A model generated the notes under the pieces. The model worked only from the letters and a program-made list of their open reading frames with translations, was not told the origin of the DNA and ran no database searches. Source: Rhodococcus erythropolis NBRC 15567 (GTDB taxonomy: Bacteria > Actinomycetota > Actinomycetes > Mycobacteriales > Mycobacteriaceae). Taken from it: a stretch of DNA of 64,000 bases. Position numbers and translations under genes: made by a program. Numbering within the stretch: the stretch's first letter is position 1; every line of letters begins with the position of its first letter. The DNA is taken from contig NZ_BCRM01000001.1 in the NCBI RefSeq assembly GCF_001552595.1, forward strand, positions 1-64,000, in the 5' to 3' direction. This document shows positions 58,839-64,000 of this stretch, piece after piece.

Positions 58839-60761
58839 TCAGGCGATCGCGCGGCGCATCAGTTCTGCCGTCTCCTTGTTGAATGCGACCAGTGTGACCG
58901 TCTCGACCTCGGTCTTCGCCGTGCGAATCGCTGAAACGGCCTGTCGGACCGCATCTTCCTTCGGCCAGCCGTAAACCCCTGCCGAGATCAACGGAAAGGC
59001 GACGGTTCGTGCGCCGATCGAGTCGGCAACGGCGAGACTGCGGGTGTACGCCGACCGAAGCAATCCGGATCGGTCCTCGGAGCGCGAATACCTCGGGCCG
59101 ACGGTGTGAATCACGGCCTTGGCGTGGAGCTTTCCCGCGGTGGTGGCCACGGCCGCACCCACCGGGAGGCCGTCGGGAAGGCTGGTGTTGCGCAATACCT
59201 CGCAGGCCTTCAGGATCTCCGGTCCTCCGGCTCGGTGGATCGCGCCGTCGACACCGCCACCGCCGAGGAGCCTGGAGTTGGCCGCATTGACGATGGCGTC
59301 GACGGTCAGCGTCGTGATGTCACCTTCGACGACTGTAATAGCGGGCATGGATCCTCCTGTGTTTCCGACGGCTGTGTTTCCGACTGCCGTGTTCCAGAGT
59401 TCACGCTTCGGGCGAGCCCACGGCATAGCCGAGCGTACGTCGTAGGGGTCACGTCCGATCAACATCGAGTATCGCGCCGCAACCGACGGTGTGCGACTGT
59501 GCGCCTGAACGCAATGAAGGAGTACGCGCTTTCCCTCGGCCCGCAACGCCTGGACGGTGCGCGCTGCGTCGTCGAGAACGAACTCGAGGTTGGCGTTGGA
59601 ATCGTGACCGTCGTCGACCAACCAGAACTCGACGTGATCGGAGCTGACCTGCCGTGTTCCCATGCGGCACAGGCTGACCACGGCGTCGTAGTCTGCAGTG
59701 GACACCGCATCGACGCCGCCGAGCATGACGCCGTCGTCGTGCGGATGTGTGGTCAGGTGGTGGGTCCCGCGGAATTTCGAGTAATCGAGTTCTGCCGTCG
59801 ACGGCCATCCGTTCTTGTCGTCGGTACCGCCGCGAGCAGTCTTGATCGCCAGGCGAACCAGATCGGAGGAACGGTATCCCGGCCAGCCGTGCATGATTCG
59901 GCGCCAGCGGGCGGGAACCGCCGACGCTCCCCAGCGGGCGCCGAGGAGGCCACCCGCGATGGCCGCAGTCGTGTCGGTGTCCCCGCCGGCTCGTACGGCT
60001 GCTTCCAATGCGTACTGGAGGTGGCGAGCGTCGGCATTGTCCGTGGAAGTGATGGCCCACCAAGCAGTCTGAAGTGCATGCACCACCCAACCGTTCTTGG
60101 AGAAGTCCTGCGGGTTCCCGGTTTCGGCCTGATGGAGCAGCGGGCCCCAGTATTCGGCGACGTCCTGATCGGCAACGGAGAGGAAGCCGCGAACACCGTC
60201 GAAGTTGCCGGCGACAACGGCATGGCGGATGGCATGGGTCCACAACTCGCACGCCTGTCCGGCACGCGGGTCGTCGTGCGTGAGTGAACTGATCCGGTGC
60301 GCTGCCGACCTGGCACCTTCTGCATCGTCCAAGTAGGAGAGGGCGACGGGAGCAGTCCGCATGAGCGAGCCGTTGCCGGCCTTGCGGCCGCTGATCGCCC
60401 GCGCACGATCCGCCATCGCCGCTGCGCTTTCGGAGCGGGCAGACAACACTGCTCGCGTCTGGTTGCCGATGTCCGCGGGCGTCGAGTCGTACCACCGGAT
60501 GAACTGTGCTGCAATGGCATCAAGACCGCCAGAGCTTACGATGTCGATTCCGGTAGCGGCCACCTCGGCGATCGCAACTGCCATCGAGGTGTCGTCGGTC
60601 CATTCTCCCGGTGCCCAGTTGAACGGGCCGCCACCGATCATGTCGATGTCGATCTCGGCCTTCGGATAGGTGAATTCGTAGCCGGCGCCGAGTGCGTCTC
60701 CTGCTGCGGTGCCGAGCAGAACGCCGGCCGCTCGATCGGACTGCTGTGCGGTGAGTTTCAT
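58839..60761 (-). CDS. ADP-ribosylglycohydrolase / Cys-phosphatase / macrodomain triple fusion
   Basis: 640 residues with three domains. Residues 5-310 are a DraG-type ADP-ribosylglycohydrolase, with metal motifs WTDDT (54-58) and AGGDTDTTAA. Residues 335-450 form a dual-specificity-phosphatase-like domain with HCVQAHSRTP (Cys417, Arg423) after a general-acid DD. A linker with an NTAVG repeat (457-470) leads to a macrodomain (472-640) with VEGDITTLTVDAIVNAANSRLLGGGGVDGAIH, which binds ADP-ribose. GAGG precedes the ATG at 60761. ADP-ribose removal from proteins or O-acetyl-ADP-ribose is the likely theme. It is divergent from an NrtR-like regulator. Confidence 0.9.
   Translation of the reverse strand: MKLTAQQSDRAAGVLLGTAAGDALGAGYEFTYPKAEIDIDMIGGGPFNWAPGEWTDDTSMAVAIAEVAATGIDIVSSGGLDAIAAQFIRWYDSTPADIGNQTRAVLSARSESAAAMADRARAISGRKAGNGSLMRTAPVALSYLDDAEGARSAAHRISSLTHDDPRAGQACELWTHAIRHAVVAGNFDGVRGFLSVADQDVAEYWGPLLHQAETGNPQDFSKNGWVVHALQTAWWAITSTDNADARHLQYALEAAVRAGGDTDTTAAIAGGLLGARWGASAVPARWRRIMHGWPGYRSSDLVRLAIKTARGGTDDKNGWPSTAELDYSKFRGTHHLTTHPHDDGVMLGGVDAVSTADYDAVVSLCRMGTRQVSSDHVEFWLVDDGHDSNANLEFVLDDAARTVQALRAEGKRVLLHCVQAHSRTPSVAARYSMLIGRDPYDVRSAMPWARPKRELWNTAVGNTAVGNTGGSMPAITVVEGDITTLTVDAIVNAANSRLLGGGGVDGAIHRAGGPEILKACEVLRNTSLPDGLPVGAAVATTAGKLHAKAVIHTVGPRYSRSEDRSGLLRSAYTRSLAVADSIGARTVAFPLISAGVYGWPKEDAVRQAVSAIRTAKTEVETVTLVAFNKETAELMRRAIA
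59346..59358 (-). promoter_or_regulatory. Internal Shine-Dalgarno and ATG before the macrodomain
   Basis: On the coding strand AGGAGG (complement of 59353-59358), four bases, then ATG at 59348. Translation from here gives a 169-residue macrodomain ending at 58839, the usual size for stand-alone macrodomains. The site lies at the exact domain border. Confidence 0.6.
59352..59393. repeat. 15-bp coding repeat in the fusion linker
   Basis: On the coding strand the units are AACACGGCAGTCGGA, AACACAGCCGTCGGA and a partial AACACAGGAGGA, encoding NTAVG, NTAVG, NTGG. The third unit creates the internal Shine-Dalgarno sequence. Confidence 0.85.
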
Positions 60762-60839
60762 AGCCACCTCTTCGGTTCGCGATGATCGTTTGATCAACTT
60801 TGCGCTAACCATAGATCATATTTGAGATAACATGCAAGG

Positions 60840-61520
60840 GTGAATAAATGGACAGACACGAGCGGCAAGCGATTGACGGACTATCCGCGTCCGTCTGTGG
60901 CAGTGGACGTCGCGGTGCTGACGTACAGCGGTGGATCTCTGAAAGTTCTGGTGGTTCGGCACCGTCTCGGTGCGCTGGCGCTACCGGGAACATTTCTGCA
61001 CGAACGCGAATTGCTCACGGCCGCAGCCGATCGTGCCCTGTCGGTCAAGGCAGAGTTGGCCCAGACGAGCTTTCACCAGTTGGCGATCTTCGACCGACCG
61101 GACCGCGACGACCGTGGATGGGTTTTGTCGGTCGCACACACGGCTTGCCTACCGGAATCGGCACTGCCCGATTCGGCGCTTCTCGTCGATGTGTACGACG
61201 ACGAGGCAGTGAGCGGACTCGCATTCGATCACGCCGACATGGTGCGACTCGCGGTCACGGACCTACGCACGAGGTATGCGTCGTACGTGGATCCGGACGG
61301 ATTGTCGGGCGGGACGTTCACCGTCGCCGAACTTCGGGGACTGTACGAGGTGATCTTCGATCGTCCGTTCCAGAAGGACAGCTTCCGCCGGCAGGTGTTC
61401 GACGCGCTCGAAAGTACCGGCGAGATGAGCAGGCCAGGTAACGGCCGACCCGCCGAGACGTACCGGAGGCGGGGTGACGGTGCACTGACTGCGCAGGCAA
61501 TGGCATTTTTGACCGGATGA
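60840..61520 (+). CDS. NrtR-like regulator (Nudix domain plus winged helix)
   Basis: 226 residues. The Nudix domain (1-140) keeps the fold (ALPGTFLHERELLTAAADRALSVKAEL at the Nudix-box position) but lacks the catalytic REUXEE glutamates, so it should bind rather than hydrolyse. The C-terminal winged helix has FTVAELRGLYEVIFDRPFQKDSFRRQVFDALESTGEM. NrtR proteins repress NAD genes and release DNA on binding ADP-ribose or NAD intermediates. GTG at 60840 is not well supported by a ribosome site. It is divergent from the ADP-ribose hydrolase fusion, its likely target. Confidence 0.85.
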   Translation: MNKWTDTSGKRLTDYPRPSVAVDVAVLTYSGGSLKVLVVRHRLGALALPGTFLHERELLTAAADRALSVKAELAQTSFHQLAIFDRPDRDDRGWVLSVAHTACLPESALPDSALLVDVYDDEAVSGLAFDHADMVRLAVTDLRTRYASYVDPDGLSGGTFTVAELRGLYEVIFDRPFQKDSFRRQVFDALESTGEMSRPGNGRPAETYRRRGDGALTAQAMAFLTG

Positions 61521-61581
61521 AGTGAAACGAATTCTTGCAGTTCTGCTGACCTGACGCGCTGAGCTGGGTAATGTCCGATTG

Positions 61582-62706
61582 ATGGGTGCAGTTTCGAATG
61601 AAGCCGAGTCCAAGATTCCGACTGTCGTGTGGGGTACCGGCAACGTCGGGCGTGCATCGATTCGCGCTGTGACAGCCAATCCGGCCCTCGAACTTGTCGG
61701 CGTCATCGTTGCCAACCCTGCAAAGGTCGGGCGAGACGCCGGTGACCTCGCGGATCTGGGAGTGCACCTGGGCGTCGCGGCTACCGACGACGCCGATGCC
61801 GTGCTCGCAGCGTCCCCCGGCGCGGTGGTCTACGCGGCGTCCGGCGACATTCGGCCCGATGACGCTGTTGCCGACATCACGCGGGCGCTGGCCGCTGGAG
61901 CTGTAGTGGTCACGCCGTCGGTATATGCGCTGTACGACCCGAAATCTGCGCCTCCCGAACTTCGTGATCCCGTTGAAGCTGCAGCCAAGGCGGGCGGCGG
62001 CGCTCTGTTCGTCTCCGGTATCGACCCAGGCTGGGGCAACGACATCCTGCCGATTCTCGTCAGCGGGCTCGCGGGGACAATCGACCAGATCCGGTGTCAG
62101 GAAATCTTCGACTACACGACCTACGAACAGCCGGATTCTGTCCGCTACCTGATCGGGATGGGTCAGCCGATGGACTACGAACCTCCGATGGTCGCGCCCA
62201 GTGTTCCCACCATGGTCTGGGGCGGGCAGATTCGGCTCATCGCCCGAGCGCTCGGGGTGGAACTCGACGAGATCCGCGAGACCTTGCTGCGCCGCCCGCT
62301 CGAGGAAACCGTGTCGACCGAACATATGGGGGAGTTCGCGGCCGGCACCCAAGGCGCACTGCGATTCGAGGTTCAGGGAATCGTCGGCGGGGAACCCCTG
62401 ATCGTGATCGAACACGTCACGCGTATTCATCCGTCCTGTGCCCGCGACTGGCCGCTCCCGCCAGACGGAGGCGACGGCGCGCACAAGGTGATCGTCGAAG
62501 GACGACCACGAATCGAGATCAACGTCGAAGCCACCGATGAAGGTGGAAACCGCGCGGCCGGTGGAAATGCCACGGCCGTAGGACGTCTCGTCAACGCAAT
62601 TCCGTGGCTACGTAAGGCTGAACCCGGCCTCTACGACGCGCTGGACGTTCCGCTCACACCCGGCGTCGGCAAGCTCGGTGCCCGAAACTCGGAGGTACTC
62701 ACATGA
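61582..62706 (+). CDS. NAD(P)H-dependent amine-dehydrogenase-family protein (DapB-like Rossmann)
   Basis: 374 residues. The start VVWGTGNVGRASIRAV is a Rossmann nucleotide loop. The rest resembles the 2,4-diaminopentanoate dehydrogenase/dihydrodipicolinate-reductase-like group common in actinobacteria next to cholesterol, steroid and aromatic degradation genes, with SGIDPGWGNDILPILVSG. ATG at 61582; no clear ribosome site, possibly a very short leader. It is coupled to the CMD-family gene by an ATGA overlap. Substrate unknown. Confidence 0.8.
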   Translation: MGAVSNEAESKIPTVVWGTGNVGRASIRAVTANPALELVGVIVANPAKVGRDAGDLADLGVHLGVAATDDADAVLAASPGAVVYAASGDIRPDDAVADITRALAAGAVVVTPSVYALYDPKSAPPELRDPVEAAAKAGGGALFVSGIDPGWGNDILPILVSGLAGTIDQIRCQEIFDYTTYEQPDSVRYLIGMGQPMDYEPPMVAPSVPTMVWGGQIRLIARALGVELDEIRETLLRRPLEETVSTEHMGEFAAGTQGALRFEVQGIVGGEPLIVIEHVTRIHPSCARDWPLPPDGGDGAHKVIVEGRPRIEINVEATDEGGNRAAGGNATAVGRLVNAIPWLRKAEPGLYDALDVPLTPGVGKLGARNSEVLT

Positions 62707-63182
62707 ATATCGACATACCCGAAGGCAAGAACCCGATCGGCTACGTGTGGGGCGAGATGGTTCCCGGCATCGGGCCCGCGGCCGCCGGGTTCTCCCAAAA
62801 GGTCTACACGGACGGCACTCTCGGACTCCGCGAGTTCGAGGCGGCCAGGCTTCGGATCGCTCAGATCAACGGGTGCATCTTCTGTCAGGACTGGCGCACC
62901 GAGCGTGACGGCGAGACTGTGGAGTCGACATTCGATCAGGCTGTCACCGACTGGCGCACCACAGATGCCTTCGACGTCAGGACGCGCCTCGCTGCCGAAT
63001 ACGCCGAGAGGTACGCCCTCGACCACCACGGGCTCGACGACGAGTTCTGGGAACGTATGACAGCTCACTACTCCCAGCGAGAAATCGTCGAGTTGAGTAT
63101 GTGCCTCGGATCGTGGTTGGCCTTCGGCCGGCTCAACCACGTCCTCGGCCTCGATACTCAATGTGTGTTGCCCGGCAACTGA
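62703..63182 (+). CDS. Carboxymuconolactone decarboxylase (CMD)/AhpD-like protein
   Basis: 159 residues. The CMD core holds NGCIFCQDWRT, a CxxC pair with following Asp-Trp, typical of AhpD-like members with peroxidase/disulfide activity rather than of true gamma-CMD. The ATG overlaps the previous stop as ATGA. It may detoxify peroxides formed by or near its partner oxidoreductase. Convergent with the SDR gene, with 2 bp between stops. Confidence 0.85.
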   Translation: MNIDIPEGKNPIGYVWGEMVPGIGPAAAGFSQKVYTDGTLGLREFEAARLRIAQINGCIFCQDWRTERDGETVESTFDQAVTDWRTTDAFDVRTRLAAEYAERYALDHHGLDDEFWERMTAHYSQREIVELSMCLGSWLAFGRLNHVLGLDTQCVLPGN

Positions 63183-63184
63183 AC

Positions 63185-63973
63185 CTAGTTGCCCAGCGTC
63201 GTCAGATCCGGGTAGTTCGAGACCTCCCAGCCGCCGTCGACGACCAGACTGGTTCCGGTGATGTACGAGGCGTCGTCGCTGGCGAGATAGAGGCAGGGGC
63301 CCGCGATCTCGTCGGGAGTTGCCGCTCGGGACATGGGGATTCGGCTGAGAAACATGTCGCGGGCGGGTTCGTAGTTCATGACCGGCGCGACCAGTGGCGT
63401 GTCGACCAGGCCGGGTAGAACGGCATTGACCCGGATCCCCGACGCAGCGAGTTCGATCGCGGCATTCTTGCTGAACATCTCGACCCCGGCTTTGCCTGTC
63501 GCGTACGCGCTCCCATAGGGGCTCGGCACGTGCGCGTTCAATGAGGACACGTTGACTATCGCACCACCGCGACCATGCTCTCGGATATGCCGCGCTTCAT
63601 GTTTGGTGCAGAGGAAGACGCCCTTCTGCACCAGGTCGATGGTGAAGTCCCAGTCGGCCTCGTCGAGGTCGACGATCTGCCCAACCCGCGACGCCCCGGC
63701 AACGTTGAAAGCCAGATCGATACCGCCGAATTCCGCTGCCGCAGCGGCAATAGCCTCGGCAACATCGGACTCCTTGGTGACGTCAGCGGGAACGGCGAGG
63801 AAAGACGCGCTGTGCTGGGAGGCTATCTCCTTCAAACCCTCTGCATCGATGTCTATTCCGGCTACCTGTGCGCCTTCGCCGATAAGTCGTAGTGCGATGG
63901 CTGCACCGATACCTGATGCTGCGCCGGTGACAACCGCGGTTTTGCCGGCAAATCTGGACGTGTTAATGGGCAC
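63185..63973 (-). CDS. Short-chain dehydrogenase/reductase
   Basis: 262 residues. Nucleotide motif TGAASGIGAAIA, catalytic VSSLNAH, YATGK and the GTSLVVDGGWEV C-terminus of classical SDRs. GTG at 63973 with GAAAGCAG upstream. Converges on the amine-dehydrogenase/CMD operon and may act on the same compounds. Substrate unknown. Confidence 0.88.
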   Translation of the reverse strand: MPINTSRFAGKTAVVTGAASGIGAAIALRLIGEGAQVAGIDIDAEGLKEIASQHSASFLAVPADVTKESDVAEAIAAAAAEFGGIDLAFNVAGASRVGQIVDLDEADWDFTIDLVQKGVFLCTKHEARHIREHGRGGAIVNVSSLNAHVPSPYGSAYATGKAGVEMFSKNAAIELAASGIRVNAVLPGLVDTPLVAPVMNYEPARDMFLSRIPMSRAATPDEIAGPCLYLASDDASYITGTSLVVDGGWEVSNYPDLTTLGN

Positions 63974-64000
63974 CTGCTTTCAAGAACTTTCCGGTTCGGC

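Noticed and set aside
59106-60287. 393-residue plus-strand frame under the triple fusion
   Set aside because: Antisense shadow without motifs or ribosome site; the minus frame carries three clear domains.
1-64000. Search for tRNA, rRNA, CRISPR, transposases, phage genes and riboswitches
   Set aside because: I found no clover-leaf, repeat-spacer array, transposase or integrase motif, or known riboswitch pattern by eye. A covariance-model scan would be needed to exclude small RNAs.

Overview
The window is actinobacterial chromosome, most likely Rhodococcus of the R. erythropolis/qingshengii type. The grounds are the high GC content and frequent GTG/TTG starts, IdeR-type iron boxes, a perfect mycobacterial-type SOS box before a DUF222/HNH gene, an endoglycoceramidase close in length and catalytic spacing to the Rhodococcus enzyme, secretory LIP-family lipases, and many TetR genes beside catabolic operons. 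I see no rRNA, tRNA, CRISPR array, transposase or phage module. It reads as ordinary chromosome made of small catabolic, regulatory and secreted-enzyme units. Species assignment is inference.

Layout. 1-3.9 kb: a cut TetR gene facing an operon for uptake and CoA activation of an unknown acid (MHS transporter, MaoC hydratase, acyl-CoA ligase). 3.9-7.3 kb: small membrane protein, TetR/VOC pair, and a double AraC-type regulator. 7.3-12.2 kb: IdeR-controlled ferric-siderophore ABC transporter (binding lipoprotein, two permeases, ATPase) ending in a siderophore-interacting flavoprotein. 12.2-16.9 kb: secreted lipase, TetR, then SDR and aldehyde dehydrogenase. 16.9-23.3 kb: AlkZ-like glycosylase, histidine phosphatase, FAD oxidase with a divergent and probably leaderless LysR gene, PucR-type regulator, esterase. 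23.4-26.3 kb: YwqG-like protein, DGPF/YCII protein with an ECF42-type sigma factor, small HTH protein. 26.4-32.8 kb: TetR/secreted lipase, DJ-1/PfpI protein behind three 17-bp direct repeats, SOS-boxed DUF222-HNH gene, hydrolase/TetR pair. 32.8-36.3 kb: amidase, then an overlapping four-gene operon with its own TetR and a strong operator. 36.4-42.9 kb: lipid-kinase family protein, carboxylesterase, SARP/BTAD regulator, dehalogenase-like hydrolase. 42.9-48.5 kb: a second siderophore-binding lipoprotein with an IdeR box, a metallo-beta-lactamase/Rieske fusion, DUF1275 protein, Na+/H+ antiporter. 48.0-50.7 kb: DUF2867/TetR and NmrA/HxlR divergent pairs, plus a 42-residue membrane peptide. 50.7-58.6 kb: a minus-strand run of lipid-directed and secreted proteins (HSL-type esterase, endoglycoceramidase, phosphoesterase-family phospholipase C, two paralogous Ig-repeat proteins). 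58.8-61.5 kb: a triple fusion of ADP-ribosylglycohydrolase, Cys-phosphatase and macrodomain, divergent from an NrtR-like Nudix regulator. 61.6-64 kb: oxidoreductase/CMD-family operon and a convergent SDR.

Two themes stand out. First, almost every local regulator has a clean palindrome in its own intergenic region, so many small regulons can be drawn from sequence alone. Second, the most unusual unit is the ADP-ribose locus at 58839-61520: one polypeptide carries three ADP-ribose/phosphate-removing folds, the macrodomain has its own internal Shine-Dalgarno and ATG, and the neighbouring regulator belongs to a family known to sense ADP-ribose.
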